A stretch of DNA of 64,000 bases. It comes from Chiua virens (Eukaryota; Basidiomycota; Agaricomycetes; Boletales; Boletaceae). Below, piece by piece: positions 1 through 12,007 of the stretch (the stretch's first letter is position 1; every line of letters begins with the position of its first letter). The stretch lies in contig JAHNUO010000003.1 of the NCBI GenBank assembly GCA_019787685.1, forward strand, positions 1,984,001 to 2,048,000, in the 5' to 3' direction. The position numbers and the translations under genes were made by a program. The notes beneath the pieces are model-generated. The model had not been told where the DNA came from, made no database searches, and saw only the letters and a list, made by a program, of their open reading frames with translations.

Positions 1-1
1 C

Positions 2-1121
2 TCATTCATCACTGGTGGCTACAACGACCAAGAACGCGACTCGTACAAGGAAATCATATACTCAAACACGATCCAGTCGATGCGGTATGCAACTTCGTGC
101 CACCTCTTCTTTTTTTGTAACGCCTCAATGTCTAGTGCCATCTTGGAAGCAATGCCCCAGCTCGATATCACTTTGTCACCCCAAAACGACGCTCGAAGAG
201 CGGTCATCCTCGCTCTACCGATACAAATAGAGGGTGAAGTATTACCCCGAGACGTGGCCGACGCCGTCCGAGGACTATGGCGCGACCCAGGTGTTAGAGA
301 GGCCGTCCGAAGATCTCGGGAGTTCCAGCTGAATGACTCGGCTGTGTATTATTTCAACGCCATCGACCGCATGTCCTCCCCCGGCTACCTGCCAACCGAC
401 CAAGATATCTTGCGGAGTCGAGTGAAGACAACCGGAATCACAGAAACGACCTTCAAGGTGGGAGAGCTGACGTACAAGTTGTTCGACGTCGGCGGACAGC
501 GAAGCGAACGCAAGAAGTGGATCCACTGCTTCGAAAATGTCACAGCGCTCGTCTTCCTGGTCAGTTTGAGCGAGTATGACCAAATGCTTTACGAAGATGA
601 AAGTGTGGTACGTACATTTTTCCCTTTGTTCCCTTGCGTCCCTTGGATGTTGATTTGTGGCTTTAGAACCGAATGCAGGAAGCACTGACGCTCTTTGATT
701 CGATATGTAACTCTCGGTGGTTCGTCAAGACGTCGATTGTGAGCCGTTTGTTTTTCTACGAAATGTCATGATACTTTTACCCTTCTCCCTTTCTAGATTT
801 TGTTCCTAAACAAGATCGATCTGTTTGCCGAGAAACTCCCAAACTCACCCCTGGGCGATTATTTCCCAGACTATGCCGGCGGTGATAACTATGACGCTGC
901 ATGCGACTACCTGCTGCACCGTTTCGTGGCACTCAACCAAAACGCCGCCACAAAGCAGATTTACGCGCATTACACTTGTGCAACGGACACCCAGCAGATC
1001 AAATGTAAGAGTAGTCATTGATTGTATGCTGTGCATGGCTGATCATTACGAATTAGTCGTTCTGAGTGCTATTCAGGACATTCTGCTACAGATCCATCTC
1101 CGGGAATGTGGACTACTGTGA
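2..1121 (+). CDS. Heterotrimeric G protein alpha subunit, 3' part (5' end outside window)
   Basis: GTP-binding alpha subunit that relays receptor signals at the plasma membrane. Five exons fit with consistent phases: up to 84, 136-607, 667-738, 797-1004 and 1057-1121. All later G-alpha motifs are visible: the switch I segment SRVKTTGI, the switch II/G3 motif DVGGQRSERKKW with its catalytic Gln, the G4 motif FLNKID, the G5 motif TCATDT, and a C-terminus ending ECGLL with a Cys four residues from the end. The P-loop exon and start codon must lie left of the window. Introns are 51-59 bp. The region before position 30 reads in frame with the YSNTIQS segment, but the upstream splice site cannot be seen. 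Family assignment is certain; the subclass is not. Confidence 0.96.
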
Positions 1122-2127
1122 AGAAGGCCGAGCTTTGCATTCCCGTTCCGCACGTGGCCTTTTCTGCATCTCATATCTCATCGTTCGTCATGTAGTCATA
1201 TTCATGGTCTCCATCGCACCAGACTCTCTTACTACCACTCACCACCTTGACTATGTCGTCCTCTCTTTTTTGCTTTTCGTTTGACAGATTATTTCCCTTA
1301 TCGCGTATTTCTTTTCCCATTTTTCACGAGGGTAGCTTGAAAACCTAATATACCCTTTTCTTACGATCCGCTATAATGACGATTGGTTGCCCTCTGTAAC
1401 GTCGTCGTCATCTCTTGCTTGAATACACCTAGGCTCATTCGACTGCTGTTGTCTTGGATGGGAACTCTAAGTCATCCAGTGACGTTGTATGCACCCCACC
1501 CAAAAATGGAATAGACGAGATGACAGCGATGTTCCGAGCGGGCGGAAGCGAATACCGAGCGCTGAGAAGCGTGATGCGTCCCTTCGGATCCATCATACAG
1601 CGGCCACGTCGCACTTGCTTATTCGCGAATACGCTAGCGATCGACTACTGATCCAGCTGGATATGAGGTGATTTCGATGTCAACAGACGAGTCTTGCATC
1701 GTGACGAGGATGACAGACTGCATATGGTGCAACCGGACGTACGAAACAGGGGCAAGAGGGACACGGCCTGACACAGCCCCCTCCGAGGTCGTCGGACCAA
1801 GCACCCCGGATCCCGTATTCCGCAGCAAGCCCACGTATACCAGCGGTTCGCGCGTGAAGAGGGCGTCCACGTACAAGGAAAACAATCATAGCCATATTAG
1901 ATAGCGAAACAAGACAATACACGTATTGGAACAAACGTTTGCACAAGCTGAGCGCACGTTCGTCGTCAGCAACACTAGGGTTAGACATACCGCCTACGAC
2001 GTCGCATCCGACTCGGACGTCCGTGCCGTGACGACCGCCTCTGGCATATCCGTGACACGCCCCACGATGTTATATCGTTTCCTGCCGCGCGCTGTCAACC
2101 AACCGGACCCGGGCAACGACCGCACAC
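1122..2127. other. Intergenic between convergent genes
   Basis: 3' flanks of the G-alpha gene (+) and the Dap1-like gene (-). The open frames here are short, have no recognisable motif and show no splice structure. I see no gene. Confidence 0.6.
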
Positions 2128-2645
2128 CTACTTGAAAAACGAATGCCAGTCCTCGAGCACCTTGAGCTCGTTCTCGGGCAGGGTGCTGTAGTCCGGCACC
2201 GCGTCCTCGGGTTTCAAACTCGACATGCCAAACCCCTTTGACCCGTCCTTGCCCGCAAAGATGCTGTACGACCCGCCTTTGCCGTACACGTCTTTCTTGC
2301 GCGTGACGTCAAAGACGTCGCCTGTAGGACGTCGTCAGCAACATCGGATCTATAAGCGCACACGTCATACCTTTGATCGAGACGTAGATTGGTTTGCTCT
2401 CGTCAGACCCATCGTACGCGGCCAACTCGCGCAGCGTGAACGGGTCGTCCTTGGGTGGGTCGAGGTCGTCTCTCGGCGGTTGCATGATCGTCTTGAGCGA
2501 CGTTGAGTCGTCTGTGTAGGCGACGTGCGTGGGAGGCTCTGTCGATGGAGTGGGTGGGAGAGGATTGTGTGGCGAGACGTCTTCGACGTACTAAAAGGAG
2601 GAGCGGGAGCCCGAAGGCGAAGGCATAGATGAAATAGGATAACAT
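2128..2645 (-). CDS. Dap1/MAPR-family cytochrome b5-like haem or sterol-binding protein
   Basis: Small membrane-anchored protein of the MAPR (Dap1/PGRMC1) family, which binds haem and supports cytochrome P450 enzymes of sterol synthesis at the ER. Three exons: 2592-2645, 2371-2536 and 2128-2321 (137 aa). Exon 1 encodes a short hydrophobic N-terminal anchor (MLSYFIYAFAFGLPLLLL). The cytochrome-b5-like fold follows: FTLRELAAYDG, PIYVSIKGDVFDV, YGKGGSYSIFAGKDGSKGFG and a C-terminal LEDWHSFF helix. The length is close to the 150 aa of yeast Dap1. The first intron acceptor (CAGAG) was chosen because it alone keeps the frame. Introns are 55 and 49 bp. Family assignment is strong; ligand and P450 partner are inferred from the family. 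Confidence 0.9.
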
Positions 2646-2710
2646 GGGTTGTCGTGGGAATAAGACCGCTCTAGCTGCCTCGTCCTCGAGTCACCAGCTT
2701 GGGCGTCTCT

Positions 2711-2722
2711 TTTTTATATAAT
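2711..2722 (-). promoter_or_regulatory. Putative TATA box for the Dap1-like gene
   Basis: The minus strand reads TATATAAAAA about 65 bp upstream of the chosen start at 2645. This is a sensible spacing for a fungal core promoter. There is no other support. Confidence 0.4.
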
Positions 2723-3383
2723 GAATCTCCATCGAACACGGAACGTACATATACCTCGCCGTCCGATCCACACCCGCCGCCACCGCCGCCACATCCTCTA
2801 CAATCACATTCCTTTGCGCGCGTTATCTCCTCGGTGTCAGTTCCGTCAAGGAGGCTTTTAAGCTCGGGACCTCGCCGTCTTTGTTATACTTTGCCGCTAG
2901 TCACGCAACTTGGTCCGTGAAGCGTGTAGGTCGGGAGAAACACACGATCCGATCTTCGATCTTGCGGACCTGATCGTCGACACCGTAGTCATAAATCTCG
3001 CCCCTATCAATTAATCGTCCATCACCTCGTGTACGGCAACGCGACTCTTCTCCCCACTCAGATCCATCTCACGTCCGTGTCACCTCAAGGATATCCGCAC
3101 ACTTAAAATACATTCTTCAAATAAAAGAACACTAGAGCATGAGACGGGAAAAAATCATATAAAAATGAACGAATGCGAAGTCGAAATTATATCAACATCG
3201 GGACACAGAGCAATAAGCATGCGTAGAAAATCTCAACTTATCAACCATACAGTACCATTCAAACGCTACAGGGAACGCAGTGACAGTGACGAACATAGCG
3301 GGTGTTGTAGACTTGCAGACACAAACGAGCGAGGGTATAGGGTATGCAAAACCAGAGACAAATCGCAATGAGTGACGTACAGT
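2723..3383. other. Intergenic with short CCG/CCA-rich simple tract
   Basis: Upstream region of the Dap1-like gene and 3' flank of the transcription factor. A short CCGCCA-rich tract lies near 2770-2795. No gene seen. Confidence 0.5.
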
Positions 3384-6300
3384 TCATGCACCTCTTATAT
3401 GCAAAGGAAGAGAGCAGTTGGGCGGAAGGGGGGGATTAATATTCGTACAGTGACAGGCGTCCGTAACCCGCTTTCGTAACTCTTCGCACTTGCTTTGCAG
3501 CACTGTAATACGATCAGGCTTCCTCTCGGTTCCGACCTTCGATTGAAAAGAAGCCACTTACTTGGACACGGCCATAACGTGTTCAACACATCCAGAGGAA
3601 CAATTATATCCTTGGCGACTTCCAACGCGTCGATCAACGTATTGTCATTCTCCCACAGCGAAAGGCAGCTATTCCAGACTCAGTCATGCCAAACACCACT
3701 TCCTCGGGACACTCACATGGATACTTGGCTTGCAAACCACGTCACTTGGAAAGGTCTCCTAAACAGATCTCCATTGGCTTCTCCAAGCCGCTCAACCGAC
3801 ATCCGAACTCGTCGGATGAAATTATTCTGGTGATATACTGCACGATGTTAGTTTGCAAATAAAATTCGAATAGGTGCAAGCTTACGCCAATGTTCCGAAT
3901 GCTTACGACTGAACGAGGGCAAGTTACTAGCTTCCCGACCATGCACACTGCAGCGAAAGGAATCAGACCAACCAAACTAGCGTTAATCAAAATCGCTTAC
4001 GTTTGCAGGATGGAGGTGAGCATCATTTGCGTACTGTTTGGGTTAATTTCAATATTAGTAGCCTGTTAGGGCAACCCTGGCAAGGAACAAGAAAAAAATC
4101 TTTCGAATCGACACGCACTTGTATACGTACTCCCGACACATGTACAGGAGCGCCATATCAAGGTTGCACGTGTGGGAATCCAAGGCGTTCTGTATCTCCT
4201 GAGCTTCCTGCCAAGCTTCCAGAGCCAGTTCAGAGGTATGGTCCCTCGAATATGTATTCTTCCTCAGCCGAGTCGTGCAAAAATTCCACAGGAGCATACT
4301 GCGGCAATAAAGCGCCCACATCGAGTCCTTGGCTGACTGCATCTTGTGATCTGTGGAGCCACGCTCGGATACCTCACCCGGGAACAACAAACGGTACTAA
4401 ACAATGCGCGTCACTGATCAAATTATAACAATGCATGAAAACAATGACTCACATTGGAAGGATCCGTCAAAAACAGATCCGTTGGCTCCTTCCGAAAAGC
4501 AATACAATGCGACGTATAGCTGGCAACGAGGTTCAGTGCGCTCCAACACAGCCTTCTGCACGCTTCTCGGTTCATCTCCTCGGCATTCCATGCGGATTCA
4601 TAGGGTGGCGAGTACGACCAAGAAGACGAGACTTGATCAGTAACCATTGGCGAGTTAGGTGACACAGAAATGCACGAGCACTTCCGCGAAGAGGCACGTG
4701 GTGGACGAAGGCCATCTTTAGATAAGCCATCATACGGTCTCTTGTGGGCTACCGGGACAGCGTTGGGAGCAAAGGCCGATACCTCAGGTTCGCTGTTGTC
4801 CAACCATGTCAATCCAAGGGCTCGGACGATGTGATCCATGCGAATAAGGGACTGTCTTTGGCGTTCTGGCGTGTAAAGATGATGTGCAGAGGATTCAAAG
4901 ACAGCGAGGATCTGACATTTTGTGAGAACGGGAGGTTGCCGGTAGCAAGTGGACACGCACCACCGCGGCCTTTGCAAGGGTCATATCTATCCACTGCGCA
5001 TTCCAAGACGTCTCCAAAGAGGCTTGCGCTTGGTCCCGAAGCCAAGCGGCACGAGTTCGACCTGCGGTACCAAGTTCCATCTCGCTCGACTTCATGAGGG
5101 TGGCGAGAGCTAAACCAGCAAATACGAGCGAGGGTTGCATCGACAATCTGTCCTCGGGGCTGTACAGACTCCGCAAAAAGTCAGGGATATCGACAAAAGA
5201 GAGCCAACAGCCAGTGGTCGTAAATCTGGGAATGGAGTCAGGGAAGAGATAGAGAATTCTCACAACACGCACAGGGTAGATAAATCAGAAGCAATATCCT
5301 TGAGGCTAGAGGAGATGTGTTGAGAGAGGTTGAAGTCAAAGAGGAGTGACTTACGACTGATCGCGGCCGCTAGTGGAATAGCTGTTGACGAGAGTGTCCC
5401 ACCATTCCTTTCTGTCGTACTGGACGGAAGGAGTGGTGGGGATGCGGAGTTTGTCGACAAGTTGGCGATCAGGGTGCTATGGTAGGAGATGAGAAATGGA
5501 ATGGGAGTAGAGAAAGGACAAACTGTAGAATAGCCATCGGCGGATAAACCTCTTGAGGTGGCAGAAGAGGAAAGTTCTGAGCCCTGGGGAGAAAGGGAAG
5601 ACTGATTTAAGCGAATATGGGAGTCTTGTTGGAGATCGGACGTTCTGAGGACGGGCGGATCGAGGGGCCTACGATCCTCGGGACCTTCTTGAGCATCCGA
5701 AACGCGGGGGGTCGTTCTCTTCCTTTTCGAAGGAGGCAATGGCGGAGCCGAGCCGTCGGCGGGGCGCTTCTTGCAGGAACGTTGACGGGTACCGGGACGT
5801 TTATCGGGGCCTCTACGCTTTGGGACAGCGTCGTACTGACACTCGTTTGATCGGCGAACACAATTATGGCATATCGGACGAGTTGAGTCACAGCGGATCT
5901 TCCTCGCACGGCTTCGAAAACACGTGAATAACTCTGTAAGAAGGGGACGGAAAGGCATACCATTGACGACAGGCGATGACGAGGGTGGAGCCTTCGCGCC
6001 GCGGAGGGGGAGGCTGTGTCACAGAGGACGTATTCTGGACGGTAGGAGAGGAAGCGGGCTCGCGTTTGACGGGAGGCGATCGTTGATCAGAGTTTGGGAG
6101 GATGGCGGCGGGGGGACTCGGAGGGGAGGTATAAGAGTGGTCGCGGGGATCCGGAGGAAGCCTGCGATGTGGCTGGTACGGGGGGATGTTGAGCTGTGAG
6201 GGAGGGGGGGGGAGACGAGTATTCGGGTAGGAGTGGGGGGAGAGGTCGAGGCCGAGGTGATTGCGTGAGGAGATGGGGTATTCGTGGGAGTACTGGCTGT

Positions 6301-6625
6301 GGTGAAGGTCGAGGGAGGGCTCGAGGAGGTGCTGGGGCTGGTTGTGGGGGAGGGCGAGGTAATTTGAGTCGAACTGGGAAGCGAGTATGCCGGCGGCACT
6401 GTGTACGTCGATGTGGTCGGGATGGTAGCGGACTTTATTGACGTGATTAAGAGTGGAGAAAAGGGCGCGAGGTAGGAGGTGCTTACTGTTAGGATTATCT
6501 TGTTGAAAGTGGGTACCGAATATTGGCGAGTGAAGACCAGAGCCATCCTCGGATGATTGTGGCCCGTCGTCGATGATCATGTTAGGGAATGGAGAGAAAA
6601 CGTCTGAATTGACAGAGACGAGCAT
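3384..6625 (-). CDS. Zn(II)2Cys6 fungal transcription factor
   Basis: Nuclear DNA-binding regulator. Eleven exons give an uninterrupted 890-aa product: 6487-6625, 5961-6432, 5273-5911, 4961-5225, 4453-4911, 4119-4396, 4001-4033, 3907-3947, 3717-3837, 3562-3668 and 3384-3502. A Pro/Ser/His-rich N-terminus leads to the zinc cluster near residues 200-230. It is assembled across the 5912-5960 intron as CRQC-RARKIRC-DSTRPIC-HNC-(6)-C, with all six cysteines present. A basic linker and a large helical middle region follow, with segments such as CWLSFVDIPDFL, LATLMKSSEMELG, FESSAHHLYTPER and WFASQVSICLSLWEND that resemble basidiomycete members of this class. Exons of 33 and 41 bp are supported by phase and motif continuity. 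Target genes and inducer are unknown. Confidence 0.93.
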
Positions 6626-6812
6626 GCAAGAGAGAGCAGAGACGATCCCGCCACAACTGGTGAGGGTGTCTCATGCTCACGTCCGCTTATGAAATCCATC
6701 CATCTAGAAAAGATCAGAAGATCAATTTTATTTATTTTACTTATTTTATTTTCATTCCCCGCCTAAATCGGACACCCCTGGTCGTCGTGGGAATTTATTT
6801 CTCTTCTCTTTC

Positions 6813-7378
6813 ATGCTCGCCCTCTTCTCCTCTTGCTGTGGTCTCCGCACGAGAACACATGAACACGTCAGTGAATGTCACTCCATTCTACCCCCGCTCA
6901 CGCCCTCAAAGCCAGACGAGCGCACACCCCTCATACCCCCTGCACACGACTCTCCATCGCGAGTACCCCTCTCCTCCCCTCTACCCCTCTCACCCCAAAA
7001 CAGCCCCCAGCCCCGCGTGATCGACCACCAGAAACTCAAGGACCTCGTCCTCGCAAAAGAGCGGTACGTCCTCCCCTCCCCTCCCTGCCTCTCCTCATCC
7101 CGTTCAGGAAAATGGTCAACGTCAACGCCCACTTTCCTTTTGACCCGAGTCGTCCTCCGTCCCCCCTCCAGGACGTCGTCCTCCCTCCCACCCTCAACGT
7201 CCGACTCATCCGCTCCGCACAGTGCACCCGTGGGCGTCCCCCACCCAATACAGTCCCGGACCAGGTGAGTCCCTTTCTCCCACCCTTGTCTGTCATCGTT
7301 ATGGATCGCACAACAAAGCTATCGGAGCACTTTAACATACATGACGCTGGCGCTGTAGCACGTTCATGGGGCGAATAA
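6813..7378 (+). CDS. Small N-terminally lipidated-type protein, possibly LAMTOR1/Meh1-like
   Basis: Open frame beginning with a short hydrophobic/Cys stretch (FSSCCG), followed by DERTPLIPP, a Pro-rich linker, IDHQKLKDLVLAKE, then after an intron (7064-7107) KMVNVNAHFPF and, further on, TLNVRLI. A Cys pair near the N-terminus plus an acidic/PLI motif recalls fungal LAMTOR1-type Ragulator anchors, but I would not rely on this. A second possible intron (7265-7318, 54 bp, GTGAGT...AAAG) is in frame either way; the frame ends at 7378 with DAGAVARSWGE. A start further upstream, or a 5' intron after the CC motif, cannot be excluded. Exons used: 6813-7063, 7108-7264 and 7319-7378. Confidence 0.45.
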
Positions 7379-10192
7379 CCATTCTATCTCGCTCATTTCC
7401 GGACCCTGCGATGGATATTTCCTTGTATAGTACTTTCCCTCCTTTTTACCTATCTCGCTGTTATCTCCACGAGGTATCTCTTCACAACTTTATCGTCTTG
7501 TTCAGTCGGATCTCGTCCTTGCATAGCTTCTTTCCAGATATGTTTTCCTCCACTATTGTGCCTCGGCCCGACCACTTTCCCCTCATTGGTGCGAACCCTG
7601 CGGCTATGAGTTCCACATGCATGTCGCACACAGTCATATCATGTCTGTCACCTGCTCGGAAATTTCCTCCTAATTTCAAACTCCCAACAATGGTCTGTTG
7701 CGCAGCTCCAACTCTCCATACGCATTCCCATCAGACATGTGTCTCACATCCTCGACATGGTCCTTGTGTCGCTTCCCGCGTGAATATCACCTTTTAGTAT
7801 TCCCCCCCACCCCATACTTTTCCTCTTCTTCGCTCCAATCTGATCCCGTCTCAAGTGCGTTTCGCCCAAAACGGTTCGACGCAACGCGTACAGCCGGCGC
7901 GAAATCACAATTTCGCGCGATTCAACGCATCCGTTTCCGTGCGACGGTCATGTTGATAACACAATCGTGACAAAACCATGACATTGCACCAGATAGGTAG
8001 GAAGATGATGTCGTGCTGTGGGTGGACGTTTTGGAACTAAGTTTGTTCAAACGAATTGATTGGCTCCTGCTAGTCATCGCCAAGGAAGCACAAGGGGCAC
8101 CTGTGTGTTTCAGCACTGTGAATATAAATGACATCACTGTCGGAGATTTGGTGGATAGAAAAAGCACTGGCTGGCTGGCACAGCACTGACAGGTGCATTA
8201 TTGATATTCCATCTCATTACTTCTTGTTGACCATCCTTGCACCTTTCATTCTTCCGCATCTCCTTTTGACCTTTTGCTCTGCCAATTTGCCCATTGTCTT
8301 GTCCTTCTGATCAGGCTTCTCGTGTTTCATTTCTTTGTAGCTCCATCCTTGACGACGGTGATCTCCGGGGTTGTGGGTTTGTTCGATCTGCTACACAACA
8401 AGTGGCATTCGATGGGTGGCATTTGGATCAATGAAGACGCGCTCATACATGGTGATACGACTTCCGTCCTTGTTGCGTAGCGCATCGGAACACGTCGATG
8501 AATCACACATGCCACTGGTGGACCACATGATATCACGGGGGCGCAGCACCACCGACCTATCACCCGATCATGACACGGCGGAAGAAACTGATCCAGTGCG
8601 TTTGCCTTGACATTCGACCCCACGATGTCGCCGAGGTATGCGCGGGATCCGGTGCAAAGTATGCCGGCGCACGGCGTCCGACACCTCGCCCCAGCACCCA
8701 AAATCGTCCACAGCACTACCCCGCTCCATGGGGGAAGACGAGAATACGCTAACCGATTGACATCTTGTACGTGCGCCACCCGAATCGACGCGATCTCGAA
8801 CCCGCACCCGTTTCGGGTGTTCGAACGTCGGACCCGCCGCGCACCGCAAGCGGGGAAAGCGGGGAAAGCGAGCGGTAAACCCGTCCGTGCTGGAAAAGGG
8901 AACTGGAATATCTGGAAGGGTTGGATCATTCAACCTTTTGGGATTTATTTTATTTTCAAATACGCCGCGCATCGAGAAGGGGGAACTAGGCGATAGATCC
9001 GACGCTCTCGCGCGATGGCCTTTTCATCGCCGACGCTTCCTGCTCCAGTCGGGGAACCTAGACCCAGAGGAGGGTGTCACGCCCAGTCCTCGCCGGTCTC
9101 GCCTTCGATACCTATCATACATCCATGCATCGCCGACGACCCTGTCATCACATGTCTTGGACGGTACCCTACACAAGAGCAAATAAATAAAAAAGAACCA
9201 AGGAATTCCGAGAAAAGATTCGCATGCGTGAACCGAGTACGCATCTCTCTTCAACGTTCAGACGTCCCTTACGTACACCATCACGATGGGAAATCCCAAC
9301 ATCCCACTCGTATTTCCAATGCCCACACATCGAATTCGCTGGGAGTCGTGTCGATGGCGATGGCGATCGGGGCATCGTTGAGCCCAGCGCTTACCCGCTA
9401 CGCGTTGTCGTTCTTGTTTGATGTCCCCACGTTCCACAAGCCCTGTCCATGTGCTCGGAAAACGAGAACGCTCATGGTCGTCGCGCCGTCTGATGACGAC
9501 GGGGCCCGTCGCAACCATGGCGACGCGATACTCCCTAAACAGTTTCGACATCGAGTCCCAGTTGAGAGCATCTGTACATACTCTGATAACATTATGGCTC
9601 AGGCTCAATCTGGGACCCACTTTCAACGTCAACCGGCGGGTATAACACTGCACGCCGGCATGTCGGTCGCGTGCGATAGAGTTACCAGTAACTCCTGTGA
9701 GATCTACAGGACTCGTTACAGAGAGGACGCACGCGTGTCAGGAACTCGTGACTGAGGAAGCGTCGAATTGGGAAAAACGATGGTGCCGATTTGCTGCAAC
9801 GACTAATTGGATATGACTAGGACTGCTAAGCGACGTGGCGAGGACCTCGGAATTGCAGATTCTGTTGAGGACATTCCGGTCCTGCTTCTTCCAATTGCAT
9901 GCGTGTTTATGAGAACACCTTTTTCATCGACTTCGAACCGACGTTACAAGGGTGTCTTTTAGGTTGTCAGCTCTAACCGGCGAGTTCCGCATCGTCGGAA
10001 AACCTTCCATTTGAACCTAGTCAACGACGCCAATGGGGATGTGAGGTCGTCAAGGGCGCTCCGATAAACGTAAATACAATACAGGGTGTTTACACGGTTA
10101 TAAGTTACAGCTATACAGTTCGGCGGTAAAATATACATCGGAACTTGATATCCATCCCATCTCCATTCGCGTTTGCCTCTCTTCTCCAAACG
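7379..10192. other. Long stretch without a recognisable gene
   Basis: Several sizeable open frames exist but none shows a known motif. The longest is 9015-9755 on the plus strand (246 codons, no intron needed). On the minus strand, 8330-8555 could be a terminal exon after a plausible acceptor, reading RNKDGSRITMYERVF and VFIDPNATHRMP before its stop. GC content is gene-like near 8600-9750, so an orphan gene is possible. I cannot support a model. Confidence 0.4.
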
Positions 10193-10978
10193 TTACAGCC
10201 CGTGCGCAGCGATGTGCCGCATGATCGTCAACGACGCTAGGAGCTCTGTTTCAGAGACAAGGGATAAACGAAAAATAAAATAAAAGATAACATAAACGCC
10301 CGATCACCATAGGCCGGCTAAACGCCAATTTGAGCACGCACCAGCTACCAGGTGAGGATATGCCTCGTCGATCGTCAACATACACCCCGACGAACCGGGA
10401 TACTCCGGTTCCCCGGCGACTTTGAGCGAATAAGACGCGACAAAGTATTGACTCCGATTGATGCACTGCAGCGTATGCGCCAGTCAGTATACGCGACCTC
10501 CCCTTCGTAGAGGCGCAGTCACCAGCCGGTGAGAGGACACCACGACGCACGGTCCATTCGTGGCCTTTGGTAGACCGCCAACTCCATCGGTACTCCTGGC
10601 CGTCCGAGCCTAGGAATTTCCGCGTCAGGCTGCTGTGGACCGAGGATCAGTGGGGCGTCGCATAACGGGCCAGACGGTAGGCGCTCACCTGCCCAACGGT
10701 GACAGCTTGACGAGATAATCGCCCATAGCTTTGGGAGCCCCTGAGCGAACGGTGATCGTCCCAAGGGAATTATTGGGGCCAAAGGCGAGCGCAATCAATG
10801 GGTCTGACGGATTATGTCCGTGCGTCACGTTGTGGATCATGTACGCCGTGTGCGTCGGGGTTTGCGCCGAACAGTGCAGGCGCAAACGAAGGCGGTCGTG
10901 CATGTCCACAAATTCGGACTCTGTCGGCTGCCCGGTCTTGTCTTCGAGCAGGTAAGGCATCCCATAAACGGTGGACAT
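10193..10978 (-). CDS. DUF6593-domain protein
   Basis: Four exons fit with clean phases: 10689-10978, 10551-10629, 10342-10465 and 10193-10245 (181 aa). The protein carries the hallmark strings I associate with the basidiomycete DUF6593 family: an N-terminal GPNNSLGTITV segment, then KFLGSDGQEYRWSWR, HEWTC, YFVASYSLK and a terminal helix ELLASLTIMRHIAAHGL. Members are small, soluble and of unknown function; many fungal genomes carry several copies. Introns are 96, 85 and 59 bp. The start at 10978 gives the expected length. No partner gene is evident nearby. Family call is good; molecular function is unknown. Confidence 0.87.
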
Positions 10979-12007
10979 ATCTGATAAGACGACTCGAGGA
11001 GACGAAGATGCGATACCGATCGCCGAAAGGAGTGAGACTATTTCTGCGTCTCGACAATTCAGCTAAACCTTTTTCGGTGGATAAAACAGGTGCCCGGTGG
11101 TGAGCGCTACGCCAGTATTGAATGGCGGGCGCACAACGCAAGGAAATCTGCCGATATGACCAATCTAACCTTGGCGTAAGAATGCCTCAAGAACACGCTG
11201 CGTCCGTTCATCTCGGTGCGCGATAAATGACAGTGGCCAACAACTATGGTGAAAGGGGAATAGCCTCGTGTCCTCGTGTTCACGAGTCGTAACCTTCCTT
11301 GCGAAGCGCGACTGTGATCGAAAAGCCAACTTGTTCACGAGAGCGATGACGTACGCTGGCTTCTGGGACTATTTCGAGGCAAATCTTGTCAGTTACGGTT
11401 GCGTCAGCTGTTACCTATGACCTCAAAGGGACAAGCGCGAAACATGGTATTCAAGGGCTGTACGTTGGACACGAGGCGAAAAAAGACCCTTTGACGAAAC
11501 TGTGGACGAAAAGAAAGGCGCATGGTCAACACGGTTCGTTCATGAGAACCACCTCTTTCTTCTAAAATCGGCTGCGGTTAGATCAGCGTACACCAAATCC
11601 ACCATGAGAGACGATCACAGGCGGCGAATCTTGCCGCGGTATGCAACCTCTCGGCTAAATGATGTACCAATTACACAAACGCACACCATCGTCCTCGTGG
11701 CAAGCAGGATATGTCAGGGGCCTGAATCCCGCAGTTCACGACACCATTGATACAAAGGCGGGTCCTGTGTTCGTCATCCCATCAAAACGAGGACGAGTCG
11801 AACATGAAGTTTGCGACATTTGAACCCTGAGGACTGCTATGGAATACAGGCACATTATCTTCTGCCATAAGACATGCAAGAAATGTTGTTACCAGCGGTT
11901 TGACTAAAACACATGATCAAGCACCAAGTAGTAGGTTGTTCATTGTCTCCTTCCCCTCGTGGTAAACCAATGCACGGAATTTGAAGAGCAGCATACTGAG
12001 GGACTTG
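10979..12007. other. Intergenic, no gene recognised
   Basis: Between two minus-strand genes. A plus-strand frame at 11502-11750 (82 codons) has no recognisable motif or splice context. I see nothing supportable. Confidence 0.5.

Noticed and set aside
5317..5365. GTAAGT...CTAG pair inside a transcription-factor exon (a 49-bp candidate intron)
   Set aside because: Removing it shifts the frame and loses the KDIASDL-STL-FTTTGCW continuity expected in the family.
5617..6441. Plus-strand frames opposite the transcription factor
   Set aside because: Gly/Arg-rich shadows of the Pro/Ser-rich N-terminal exon on the other strand; no motif.
6019..6546. 175-codon minus frame overlapping the transcription factor
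   Set aside because: Ser/Thr/Pro-rich alternate frame of the same exon; the zinc cluster lies in the other frame.
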